From the NCBI GenBank assembly GCA_017503545.1, contig JAFVSW010000017.1, positions 1-48,200 on the forward strand: 48,200 nt of DNA, read 5' to 3'. Source of the DNA: Lentisphaeria bacterium (GTDB taxonomy: Bacteria > Verrucomicrobiota > Lentisphaeria > Victivallales > UBA1829). The position numbers and the translations under genes were made by a program. Position 1 is the first letter of the stretch, and every line of letters begins with the position of its first letter. This document shows positions 1 through 8,197 of this stretch, piece after piece. The notes below the pieces were generated by a model, which saw only the letters and a program-made list of their open reading frames with translations, searched no databases and was not told where the DNA came from.

Positions 1-1
1 A

Positions 2-208
2 ATCAAAAAAGGGTATGAAATGACCACGCCTATTACGAGTACTGCCGATTCTCCCGCATTTGTTCATAATAAAAGTGCCAATGTGCTGTATGTTGCGGGG
101 CATGTGGAAAAAGTTACCATGAAACGGTACAACAATAAGAATCCGGGCGGATCCAATATGGGATATGGTTATGACCTCTTTTATTTTGTTTATCAGGGAA
201 GAAATTAA
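2..208 (+). CDS. C-terminal end of a type II secretion-like pseudopilin (5' truncated by window edge)
   Basis: The reading frame is open from base 2 to a stop at 206-208, so only the last 68 residues are present. The first internal ATG is at 20 but is not a credible start. The segment FVHNKSANVLYVAGHVEKV closely resembles the end of the complete pseudopilin at 13705-14457 ([19 protein letters not shown]). This suggests the same DUF1559-like pseudopilin family, in which a short N-terminal helix is followed by a globular periplasmic domain. The gene sits 27 bases upstream of the CBM9/GH-like gene and is probably the first gene of the same operon. The prepilin cleavage region lies outside the window, so the family assignment rests on this similarity alone. 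Confidence 0.65.
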   Translation: MKKGYEMTTPITSTADSPAFVHNKSANVLYVAGHVEKVTMKRYNNKNPGGSNMGYGYDLFYFVYQGRN

Positions 209-235
209 TTGTTCGATACAGAAAGGAATTGAATC

Positions 236-2959
236 ATGAACAAAACAACAAAATTACTGCTTGCCGGGGTGATGACTCTTTGTGCCGGTTGGCTTGCTGC
301 CGAACAGTTTGCAGTAATCGGCAGAGCAGATAAAGCACCGGTGATCGATGGCAGACTGGATGATGCCTGCTACAAAAGAAGTATGCCATTGACCGGATTT
401 ACTTATGCGATCAGTATGGAATCTGCAAAGGAACAAACCGAATTGCGTTTCGTTTATGATGATCAATATTTATACGGGGCACTTTCTGCCGATCAGAAAA
501 ATATTGCCTCTCTGCCGCAGCTTACCCAATCCAAAAATAAAAAAGATTGCTGGTATTATGATTCCGCAGAACTCTTTTTTGCTCATTCACCGACAACCAT
601 GAAGCAATTCATGTTTGATTATTCCGGCAGTTATGCCGTGTTTGATTGTGATATGAATGCGTCACAGCGATTCAAACTGAATCCGAACAGTAAAATCAAA
701 GTGGCAGCCGGAAGAACCGGAAAAGGCTGGCAATTGGAATTTGCCATCCCGCGCAATGAATTGCCGAAAGGAGACCTGAAATTCCAGGTGGTCCGTAATC
801 ATCGGGGAAAAGGTCATTCCTGCTGGGGAAGACTGCCGGAGATCAACTGGCGCGATGTGACAAAATACAATACGCTCAAACTGGCAAAGACCGTTCCCGG
901 CATGACGTTCAATAAACTGCCGGAAATGCTGCTCAAAAGCACTTTATCTTTGAAATTGGATGCAAAACAGCCGTTGGATATTACGGTGACTGCCTCCGGA
1001 AAAGAATATAAGGCAAAAAGTACCAATGGAAAAGTCGTGACGGTTGGCTACAAAGTTCTTTCCGACAAAAAAGATGTTGTATTGCAAATCAAATCTCCCA
1101 AAAACGATTTGCTTTACCGGTACAGATATGCGCTGCCCCAGTGTAAATTGGAAATGTCCCCAAGAAACCTCAAAGATAACAATTTATTGTTGGCGAGCGG
1201 GGTGGATCTTACCGCATCGATTGTCTGGAACAGCAAACACAATCTGCCGAATCGTGACCGTAACTCCGGCAGCCGTTACAAATTGGATAACAGTTTGATC
1301 TTTGAAGTTCCCTCCGGTATTACCGTTATCAATGGCAGAAAAATCGGGGAGAAAATGGTCGATGGCAAAAGAATCGTCATCTATGAACAGAAAAACAAAT
1401 TTGCGTACAATGCCCCGGGATGGATTGGCACACAATTCAAAAGCACATTGCCTTCCGGAAGTCGCGGCAAATTCCGTTACAAACTCCAATGGGATGGCGG
1501 TGTACAGTCATGGCAGGAAATCAAGTACGAAGTGATTTCCATTAAACCGGCACCGATGCCGAAAAAATTCATCAATGGTTTTTATGCATTCTGGCCGCGT
1601 ACCGTTGCCGAAGCGGAAAAAATCTCCCGGATCGGGATCAATACATTCACGATCCGCGGATATGATAACAATATGATAAAACTTTCTCTTGCGTTGCAGA
1701 AAGCCGGATATTTCGTAAAACGTGCGGAATATTTCTGGCCCGGAACCGCACAGAATGGACCAAGAGGTTTTGTGCGCTGGTCTGTGGAGGATCGGCGTGC
1801 CAGAGCCCGTGATATTGACGGCTATTACATTCCCAATGGATCAGGCTATTTGCTCAGTCCGACTTATCGCGGAAAATTTTATGATGAAGATATCCGGAAA
1901 GAGATTGAGTTTTGCAAAAAAGCCAAAATCAGTTATTTCCCCTTTGATATGGAGGGTCAAGTTCAGCATGGTGCTGAAAAAGGTGATTTTTCACTCCGTA
2001 CAGTGGAAATGTTCAAAAAACATTTCACAAAGACCTGGCCGGATAAAAAATATATCGAACCGCAGGTGTTTGAACGGAATCCGGAAAAATATCCATTCTA
2101 TCATACTGCATGGGTGGAATTCAAGTGCGATCAGTGGGCGGATTTCTTCCTGGAAATGAAGAAACGTTTTGCTGAAGGAATTGGCAAAGATTGCCGGAGT
2201 GTTCCGTTCGATGGAATTCTTTTTACAGAATGGAGTATTGGCACACCGTTTACGGAAGAAGGGCGTAATAAAATGTTGCGCAACCGGAAATTCTTTGAAG
2301 CGTTTAACGTGATCGAATACAGTTTTTATACCTCGGCTGACTGCAGCATACGCCAGTTCAATATGCTTTTGGATCAGATCGAAAAAGTGTTTCCCGGGTT
2401 GAATTTGGACTTTATTCCCACACCCAGTCCCTACGCATTAAGTTGGGATGAATATTACAAAAGCAATGCCCCGGATTATCCGGACCGTTTCAAATATCTT
2501 GCCATGGAAACCTATGCCTTCGGCTGTATCGGGATGCAGACCTATTATTATTCCCTTGCGGATCTTCATACAATGCGCCAACTTTCCGAGGCAGCACGGA
2601 TCCTTGTAAAAATCGAAGATATTGTTCTGAACGGTAAACGGTTCAAACTTACGACCAACATTCCGCGGATCTCCATCAAAGACCGGTTCCACGGTAAGAT
2701 CCGTACGCTTCACAATCAGGAACGGGTTTTTGCCAAAGGTTTGAAATACGGCAATAAAGATTTGATTACCGTTTCCGAATATCGTACGTACGATAAACTG
2801 GATGTCACGGTCAATTATGCTCCCGGCAGAAAAGTACAGTTGAGAGATGTGGAAACCGATCAGATCATCGGCAGAATGAATGTCAACGATAAAAGTTTCC
2901 GTGTGACTATTACCCCGAATCGCCGTTGTGTGATGATCCTGGCAGAACCGTGTAAATAA
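236..2959 (+). CDS. Secreted CBM9-like / glycoside-hydrolase-like protein, 907 aa
   Basis: A signal peptide covers about residues 1-22 (hydrophobic core LLLAGVMTLCAGWLAA, cut near LAA-EQ). Residues about 25-215 look like a family 9 carbohydrate-binding domain: APVIDGRLDDACY opens it, followed by a beta-rich stretch with TELRFVYDDQYLYGAL and WQLEFAIP. A beta-rich linker follows to about residue 440. The rest (FINGFYAFWPRTVAEAEKI onwards) alternates helices and strands with FPFDMEG and PFDGILFTEWS, which suggests a TIM-barrel hydrolase. I cannot name a GH family. An AAAGGA ribosome site precedes ATG 236. It is followed by another secreted protein and two sugar-type dehydrogenases, which points to glycan or uronate breakdown. 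The CBM9-like call is fairly sure; catalytic activity is inferred. Confidence 0.75.
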   Translation: MNKTTKLLLAGVMTLCAGWLAAEQFAVIGRADKAPVIDGRLDDACYKRSMPLTGFTYAISMESAKEQTELRFVYDDQYLYGALSADQKNIASLPQLTQSKNKKDCWYYDSAELFFAHSPTTMKQFMFDYSGSYAVFDCDMNASQRFKLNPNSKIKVAAGRTGKGWQLEFAIPRNELPKGDLKFQVVRNHRGKGHSCWGRLPEINWRDVTKYNTLKLAKTVPGMTFNKLPEMLLKSTLSLKLDAKQPLDITVTASGKEYKAKSTNGKVVTVGYKVLSDKKDVVLQIKSPKNDLLYRYRYALPQCKLEMSPRNLKDNNLLLASGVDLTASIVWNSKHNLPNRDRNSGSRYKLDNSLIFEVPSGITVINGRKIGEKMVDGKRIVIYEQKNKFAYNAPGWIGTQFKSTLPSGSRGKFRYKLQWDGGVQSWQEIKYEVISIKPAPMPKKFINGFYAFWPRTVAEAEKISRIGINTFTIRGYDNNMIKLSLALQKAGYFVKRAEYFWPGTAQNGPRGFVRWSVEDRRARARDIDGYYIPNGSGYLLSPTYRGKFYDEDIRKEIEFCKKAKISYFPFDMEGQVQHGAEKGDFSLRTVEMFKKHFTKTWPDKKYIEPQVFERNPEKYPFYHTAWVEFKCDQWADFFLEMKKRFAEGIGKDCRSVPFDGILFTEWSIGTPFTEEGRNKMLRNRKFFEAFNVIEYSFYTSADCSIRQFNMLLDQIEKVFPGLNLDFIPTPSPYALSWDEYYKSNAPDYPDRFKYLAMETYAFGCIGMQTYYYSLADLHTMRQLSEAARILVKIEDIVLNGKRFKLTTNIPRISIKDRFHGKIRTLHNQERVFAKGLKYGNKDLITVSEYRTYDKLDVTVNYAPGRKVQLRDVETDQIIGRMNVNDKSFRVTITPNRRCVMILAEPCK

Positions 2960-2991
2960 AGTATCACTTAAAACAGAAGGAATAGAACAGT

Positions 2992-3759
2992 ATGAAAATG
3001 AAATTGTTTTTGTTGTCCGCATTCGCACTTGGATCCGTTGCTCTTTCTGCGGCGGAGGTAACCGTGGAACCGCCCCTGGAATCCATGAAAAAAGAATGGA
3101 AAGATGGTTCCATGACAGGCAAAAATACCCATGCCATGTATGTCGCCGGAAAGAAATATCCCGATTGCTGGAGTTATTGGTATGCGGACTCCGGCATCAC
3201 GCCGGAAACTGCGATTCTGAAACCGTTGAATGCCGTCGACCCGGACTATGTAGCCGGTACATTTTGGGCAAAATATACACCGATCCTCACTGCCGGATTC
3301 AATGCAAAAAGAAAAGGACTCATTTTTTGGCCCGCCATGATCCGCAACAATCTGGTTGTCCGCTATTCCAATAAAACATTCGGTGCGGCGTATGGTTTCC
3401 GGAATCCTTTTGCGAAAGATACCATTTGCTATATTGAAGGCAGATTGCGCCATCCCCAGGAAGCAAGAGCGTATGTCTATGTAAAATCAGCCGATGGCAA
3501 GCTCAAAATGCTGGCTGATTCCAGCAAACCGGGTGCATTGTTTGTCATGAATACCAAACATAGAAACGGCAAGGTGGAAATACGTCAATATCTCAAATTA
3601 CAGATCGAAGTCAAATTGGCTCCCGGAGATATGGTCATGTTTGCCGGATTCCGTCCGGATTACGCGGGCAAAGCGTCAACGGGCCGGGATGTTCATTTTA
3701 TGAGTGTTGATGATTTTTGGGGCAAAGCCTATCAGCCGAAAATTTCGTTTGAACAATAA
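2992..3759 (+). CDS. Secreted protein of unknown function, 255 aa
   Basis: The N-terminus MKMKLFLLSAFALGSVALSAAEV is a typical signal peptide with predicted cleavage after SAA. The mature part is about 230 residues, rich in aromatic residues and beta-strand-like segments (PDCWSYWYADSG, ICYIEGRLRHPQEARAYVYV, DMVMFAGFRPDYAG). It has no motif that I recognise. An AGAAGGA ribosome site lies upstream and the gap to the preceding gene is 32 bases, so it is probably co-transcribed with it. By context it could be a carbohydrate-binding accessory protein, perhaps a beta-sandwich, but this is a guess. No catalytic residues can be proposed. Confidence 0.7.
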   Translation: MKMKLFLLSAFALGSVALSAAEVTVEPPLESMKKEWKDGSMTGKNTHAMYVAGKKYPDCWSYWYADSGITPETAILKPLNAVDPDYVAGTFWAKYTPILTAGFNAKRKGLIFWPAMIRNNLVVRYSNKTFGAAYGFRNPFAKDTICYIEGRLRHPQEARAYVYVKSADGKLKMLADSSKPGALFVMNTKHRNGKVEIRQYLKLQIEVKLAPGDMVMFAGFRPDYAGKASTGRDVHFMSVDDFWGKAYQPKISFEQ

Positions 3760-3810
3760 TAGACAAATGTAAAGCAAACGCTGGATAACTACATTAAAAG
3801 AGTGATCATC

Positions 3811-4824
3811 ATGGAAAATAAAAGAGTCTTTTTGCCGGAGCCGGAAAAAGCTGCCTTCCGGACAGAACCAATCGATGAAACACTGAAACCGGATGAGATC
3901 CTCGCTCAAATGGATTGGGATGTCATCAGCGCCGGAACAGAGGTTGCGTATTACAAAGCCTTGCCGAATACCTGGGGGATCGAAAGCGGTTTCCCCGTTT
4001 ATCCCGGTTACAGTGCAGCAGGACATATTGTTGCCGTTGGAAGTGATGTCCGGAAATATCGTCCCGGAGACCGGATCCTCATCAACAATGCTTCACACTG
4101 TCTTTACGTAAAAATGAGAGAAGTGTCTGTGATCCCGGTTCCCGATGAAGTGGATCTGAAAGATGCGTCTTTTGCTTTTCTTGCAACGTTCCCGTTTTTG
4201 AGCATTCGGAAATTGCAGATCGAAGTGGGGGAAGCCGTTATGGTCGCCGGGCTCGGCCTGTTGGGATTGTTTGCCGTTCAGATCGCAAAAATTTCCGGTG
4301 CATATCCCGTAATGGCGTGCGACTTCTCCCCGGAACGGCGGACTCTTGCGAAAGAACTCGGTGCCGATTTTGTTTTTGATCCCCGTGATCCCGAATTTAT
4401 TCAGAAGGTCAAGGATGCGACGGACGGAAAAGGACCGGAGGCAGTCGTTGAAGTCACCGGGTATATCTCTGCCCTTCAGCAGGCACTGGAATATGTTGCG
4501 TATGAAGGACGTATTGCCTTGCTCGGCTGTACCAGAATATCCGATGAATACATCGATTACTACAAGTATGTACACAAGCGCGGCATCCACTTGATCGGAT
4601 GTCATACACAAACCCGGCCGAAACTCGAATCAAGACCCGGCGCGTGGACGGCAGCCGATGATTGCCGGACATACCTCAAACTGTTGAAGGCCGGCAGATT
4701 GTGTGCGGCTCCGCTGATCGGTAAGACCGTATCGCCGGCAGATGCTGAAACGTTGTATGCCGAACTTGCAAATTCCAGGAATCCGCCCTTGGGCGTATTG
4801 CTGGATTGGAATCTGGTAAAATAA
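3811..4824 (+). CDS. Medium-chain dehydrogenase/reductase (zinc-type alcohol dehydrogenase family without zinc ligands)
   Basis: A 337-residue MDR protein. The N-terminal GroES-like half has ISAGTEVAYYK where a zinc enzyme would have the catalytic Cys, then YPGYSAAGHIVAVGSDV and PGDRILI. The Rossmann half has the NAD(P) loop AGLGLLGLFAVQIAK around residues 145-160 and a glycine-rich GKGPEAVVEVTGY stretch. The SAGTE variant is known from a subgroup often annotated as sugar or bacteriochlorophyllide-like dehydrogenases that lack the usual zinc ligands. I take ATG 3811 with AAAAGAG eight bases upstream. GTG 3802 is in frame but has no ribosome site. Its partner is the Gfo/Idh/MocA gene 22 bases downstream, so oxidation of a sugar or polyol released by the secreted proteins is likely. 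The substrate cannot be read from sequence. Confidence 0.85.
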   Translation: MENKRVFLPEPEKAAFRTEPIDETLKPDEILAQMDWDVISAGTEVAYYKALPNTWGIESGFPVYPGYSAAGHIVAVGSDVRKYRPGDRILINNASHCLYVKMREVSVIPVPDEVDLKDASFAFLATFPFLSIRKLQIEVGEAVMVAGLGLLGLFAVQIAKISGAYPVMACDFSPERRTLAKELGADFVFDPRDPEFIQKVKDATDGKGPEAVVEVTGYISALQQALEYVAYEGRIALLGCTRISDEYIDYYKYVHKRGIHLIGCHTQTRPKLESRPGAWTAADDCRTYLKLLKAGRLCAAPLIGKTVSPADAETLYAELANSRNPPLGVLLDWNLVK

Positions 4825-4846
4825 GTAAGGAAAGTTAGAGTTCAAA

Positions 4847-5863
4847 ATGAAAAAGAAACTCCGGATGATTCAGGTTGGTGTCTCTCATGAACACGCCCTC
4901 GGAAAATTTACAACATTGAAAAGCATGAAGGATACTTTTGAGGTGATCGGCGTGGTGGATGACAACGATTTTGCTTTGACACCACGTTTTATCGGCGCAG
5001 ATGAATTTGAATCTTACAAAGGGGAACGGTTTATTACTCTGGATCAGGCGTTAAATGAAGAAAAACCGGACGGTGTACTGATCGAAGTACCGAATCTGGA
5101 TCTTGTCCCTGTGGCAACGATGTTTGCGGAAAAAGGGATTCCCATGCACATGGATAAACCCGGCGGGGAAGATCAGGCAGCTTATAAAAAACTTCTTGAT
5201 CTCTGTGAAGAAAAACATCTTCCTTTTCAGATGGGCTATATGTTCCGTGCCAATCCCGCCATACGTTTCATCATCGAAGGAATTAAAAACGGGATGCTGG
5301 GGAGTGTTTTTGAAATCCAGGCAAATATGAACCATTGCTACGGCGGAACAGAGTATAATGACCATTATCTGCCCAGTTTCAAGGGCGGAATCATGTTTAA
5401 TCTGGGATGTCATATCATTGACTATATCGTAGCAATGCTGGGACGTCCGGAGCATGTGCATCCCTTCCTGAAATCCGCCTGTCCGGAGGATCACTCCTTT
5501 AATAATTGTGCAGTGGTGTTGGAATATCCCCATACCAACGCGATCGTTACCGTATGCAGCCGGGATTCCGGGGTTAAGAGACGGTTGCGTATCGGCGGCA
5601 CCAAAGGTACGCTGGAGTTTTCCCCTGTGGAACGGTTTGACGGAAAGGAGATCGAAGTAAATCTTGTCTTAAAAGAACCTTATGGCGAATATAAAGCCGG
5701 TGGTCATATTCTGAAATTCGGCCCTGTTCTGGATCGCTATGAAGCGCAATTGCAGGATTTTGCCGCCATGATCAGAGGCGAGAAAGAAGATGAGTATTCC
5801 CGCGCTCACGATTATACAGTCCACGAAGTCATCCTGGCTGCTTCCGGTATAATCAAGATTTAA
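4847..5863 (+). CDS. Gfo/Idh/MocA family NAD(P)-dependent oxidoreductase
   Basis: A 338-residue protein. The N-terminal Rossmann fold begins MIQVGVSHEHALG (an unusual GVSHEH in place of GxGxxG). The family's catalytic Lys motif is present as MDKPGG, and the second domain has GGIMFNLGCHIIDYIV, the expected catalytic His region. Family members act on sugars, inositols, amino-sugars and uronates in the cytoplasm. AAGGAAAG precedes ATG 4847. It is the last gene of the + strand operon. Pairing with the MDR gene suggests consecutive oxidoreduction steps on one sugar. No signal peptide is visible, in contrast to the two upstream secreted proteins. The family assignment is firm; the substrate is unknown. 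Confidence 0.9.
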   Translation: MKKKLRMIQVGVSHEHALGKFTTLKSMKDTFEVIGVVDDNDFALTPRFIGADEFESYKGERFITLDQALNEEKPDGVLIEVPNLDLVPVATMFAEKGIPMHMDKPGGEDQAAYKKLLDLCEEKHLPFQMGYMFRANPAIRFIIEGIKNGMLGSVFEIQANMNHCYGGTEYNDHYLPSFKGGIMFNLGCHIIDYIVAMLGRPEHVHPFLKSACPEDHSFNNCAVVLEYPHTNAIVTVCSRDSGVKRRLRIGGTKGTLEFSPVERFDGKEIEVNLVLKEPYGEYKAGGHILKFGPVLDRYEAQLQDFAAMIRGEKEDEYSRAHDYTVHEVILAASGIIKI

Positions 5864-5981
5864 GCAATGTCACCGGGAAAATTGTCATATCCGGAATGTG
5901 CCTGTCATTATCGCAACTGGCTCAAGGACACTTGAAAACAAAATACCGCATACACACATCATGTCATTTTTTTTGAGTGGC

Positions 5982-6090
5982 GTTTTGTGTTTTTGCGGTG
6001 TTTTGTTTTGTGTTTTTGCGGTGTTTTGTTTTGTGTTTTTGCGGTGTTTTGTTTTGTGTTTTTGCGGTGTTTTGTTTTGTGTTTTTGCGG
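5982..6090. repeat. 23-bp tandem repeat, about 4.7 copies, between convergent genes
   Basis: The GCGG core recurs at 5995, 6018, 6041, 6064 and 6087, exactly 23 bases apart. The unit is nearly pure G/T on the + strand (GCGGTGTTTTGTTTTGTG followed by five T). The copies are essentially identical and have no spacers, so this is not a CRISPR array. The period is not a multiple of three and the block lies between the stop codons of two convergent operons, so it is not coding. It may act as a transcription barrier or terminator substitute, or be a slippage-prone satellite. Confidence 0.95.
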
Positions 6091-6100
6091 CAACACTATG

Positions 6101-7549
6101 TCAATGGATCGGTTCCGGATATCTTTCCGGGGCGATCTGATATGCCGTATAACCACAGTCTTCATAACGGGTCAACCCCATATCGTGACAGATCTGCAGC
6201 ATGTGTTTGCCCAATGTCAAACGGCCGGACAGGGAAATGCCCGGATTATTTGCCGGATTCCATAACGCATAGGGGGCACAAAGCATAAAAGAGGTATATT
6301 TCAATCCGTAAAGATAATGCCAGGTGGTGATCAGCATTCCGCGGTTCCCCACTTGTTGTGTATAGGCTGCCATGGATTCCATATCCGGTTCGCTGTCCCA
6401 GGGGCACATAACCGTTTCAAATCCTTTGGAACGGAAGAATTCAGAAACGGGCCAGCCTGCCGCGCGTTTATCCGGCGGTGCGATTCCGTACTGCCAATCG
6501 GCAATAAGGATATCTTTGGGTAATTCCTGATAAAAGCCATCCAGTTCCAAATGTTTTCCGCTGGCAACAAACCCTGTCCACCGGGGATCGTCTTTACGGA
6601 CGAGCATATCATGCCACATCATAAGGCGGCAATTGCGTTTTGCAAAAAGAGCATGGAACCAGTTGATATGATCGGCAAACAAATCTTTGAAATTCTTTTG
6701 TTTGCAATACAGACAGCTTGCCACATCCTCCGCTTCGTCACATCCGATATGGAAATACGGCGGATTCCGGAAGAAGTCGTGGAGTTCCAGAACAACATCC
6801 GTGAGAACTTGTCTTGTGACCGGATTGCTCAAGCACCAGCACCAGCCGGAAGGATCGAACAAATGTTCCAATTCCGGATTGCTGTACAGCGTGGCGAATT
6901 TGCCGGAAATCGCGCGGGAATTGGTGGCATGACCCAGAATATTGAATTGAGGGATTAAGGTTATGCCCCAGTCTTTCGCCTGTTCCATGATCCGCTGAAG
7001 CTCTGCGCGATCATATTGTTTATCCTGCCAGGAGAGTTCCGGATGGGATTGAAACGGGAACGTACCCCAGAATTCGATAACGGCGTAATTGAATTTATGA
7101 TACGCCGCCAGACGGATATTCTTTTCCAATTCCGTCAGGGAAACTTCCGGGAAGGCACATAAGTGAATACCGCGGAACGTCATGGCAGGGGAATCGGTGA
7201 TTGTGACACAAGGGAATACGGTGTTGCAATCGTGATGTGCTTCCGCCAGTTGGCGTAATGTTTTCAAGGCATTGCGCAAGCCGTCGGCAGATGCGGCGGC
7301 AATACGGATTTCTGTTTCGGAGATGATGAGTTTGCAATTTTCTCCGGCGATATCCGGATCCGCAGCCGTCTGTTGGATTTCCGGCAGAATTTGGAAATAT
7401 TGTTTCAACAGTTTACCTGTGATATCTTTTGCATCCGGCAGATCGGTTGCGATGACAAATACAGAGTTGGCACTGTAGCGATGCATTCCATGTTGCACGG
7501 TCAATTGCATCGGTTGCGGGATGAGTTTGTTCAGAATCGTTTGTTTCAT
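6101..7549 (-). CDS. Glycoside hydrolase family 20 beta-N-acetylhexosaminidase-like protein
   Basis: A 482-residue protein with no signal peptide. Residues about 8-120 form the small alpha/beta GH20 N-domain. The TIM barrel starts at MTFRGIHLCAFPEVS. The catalytic pair is Asp271-Glu272 in YFHIGCDEAED, matching the family's substrate-assisted mechanism, where Asp orients the N-acetyl group and Glu is the acid/base. The family removes terminal GlcNAc or GalNAc. Being apparently cytoplasmic, it would act on imported oligosaccharides. The ATG at 7549 lacks a strong ribosome site. It is the last gene of the - strand operon, 15 bases after the CBM-like gene. The C-terminus (ITTWHYLYGLKYTSFML) carries the aromatic residues expected of a barrel end. 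Confidence 0.88.
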   Translation of the reverse strand: MKQTILNKLIPQPMQLTVQHGMHRYSANSVFVIATDLPDAKDITGKLLKQYFQILPEIQQTAADPDIAGENCKLIISETEIRIAAASADGLRNALKTLRQLAEAHHDCNTVFPCVTITDSPAMTFRGIHLCAFPEVSLTELEKNIRLAAYHKFNYAVIEFWGTFPFQSHPELSWQDKQYDRAELQRIMEQAKDWGITLIPQFNILGHATNSRAISGKFATLYSNPELEHLFDPSGWCWCLSNPVTRQVLTDVVLELHDFFRNPPYFHIGCDEAEDVASCLYCKQKNFKDLFADHINWFHALFAKRNCRLMMWHDMLVRKDDPRWTGFVASGKHLELDGFYQELPKDILIADWQYGIAPPDKRAAGWPVSEFFRSKGFETVMCPWDSEPDMESMAAYTQQVGNRGMLITTWHYLYGLKYTSFMLCAPYALWNPANNPGISLSGRLTLGKHMLQICHDMGLTRYEDCGYTAYQIAPERYPEPIH

Positions 7550-7564
7550 GATAAACTTATTATT

Positions 7565-8173
7565 TTATTTTACCGGAACGACTTTGATATCGTCAATATA
7601 GATTTTTCCCCGTGTGGCAATGATGGAGAGGAAGGAATAACCGATATCGGGTTTGTTTTTCCCGATTTCTGTAACGGCGCTGTATTCTTTCCATTCAGCA
7701 GTCGGGCGGACTTCCACCTTACAAGAGCCGGAGCCCATATTGCGATTCGTATTGCTGTAATTGTAATATCCCAGGAGGAAATAGCCTTCCCCTTTCGCCC
7801 AAACGGAAACTTTATATTTTCCGGGTTTGATTTTAGTTCCGCTGTTATACATGTGTGCATGTTTCGGTTCCAGATACAGACTGCGGTTTCCGCCGTGGAC
7901 GTTGGCTTTGTCGTCCGGATTTTCTTTTGCATCGATCACGCGGACTTTTGCTTTCCCCACATTGGGCCCCCAGTGTTTGGGCAGATAAGCGATGGGGCCT
8001 GCCGTGAAATCCCATCCTGCCTGAACTTTCCGCATCAACCAGGGAGCAGCCCCTTTTGTGACTTCGGAAATCTGTTCAAAGTCGCCGTTTTTCAAAATGG
8101 ACGTTTCTTCTGCTCCGGCAAGGAATCCGATACAGCAGAGAATGGCACAAAGTGTGAGAATGAATTTTTTCAT
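7565..8173 (-). CDS. Secreted carbohydrate-binding-module-like protein, 202 aa
   Basis: The signal peptide is MKKFILTLCAILCCIGFLAGAEE, cut near AGA-EE. The mature protein resembles a CBM4/9-type jelly roll: SILKNGDFEQ opens it, PGKYKVSVWAKGEG sits in the middle and GKIYIDDIKVVPVK closes it. This arrangement is typical of single-domain carbohydrate-binding beta-sandwiches. GAAAGG lies about ten bases upstream of the start. It lies within the sugar operon, 24 bases after the serine hydrolase gene, and probably captures the glycan at the cell surface or in the periplasm. Ligand specificity is not visible. Confidence 0.75.
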   Translation of the reverse strand: MKKFILTLCAILCCIGFLAGAEETSILKNGDFEQISEVTKGAAPWLMRKVQAGWDFTAGPIAYLPKHWGPNVGKAKVRVIDAKENPDDKANVHGGNRSLYLEPKHAHMYNSGTKIKPGKYKVSVWAKGEGYFLLGYYNYSNTNRNMGSGSCKVEVRPTAEWKEYSAVTEIGKNKPDIGYSFLSIIATRGKIYIDDIKVVPVK

Positions 8174-8197
8174 GTTTATTAAACCTTTCTGTGATAA

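Noticed and set aside
3802..3810. GTG start for the medium-chain dehydrogenase
   Set aside because: ATG 3811 has AAAAGAG at good distance and gives the normal family length.
5982..6090. Possible CRISPR array
   Set aside because: The units are adjacent with no spacers between them and no cas genes are nearby.
5959..6288. Open frames on both strands through the 23-bp repeat
   Set aside because: They exist only because the low-complexity repeat lacks stops in several frames. The period is not a multiple of three and they overlap the GH20 gene.
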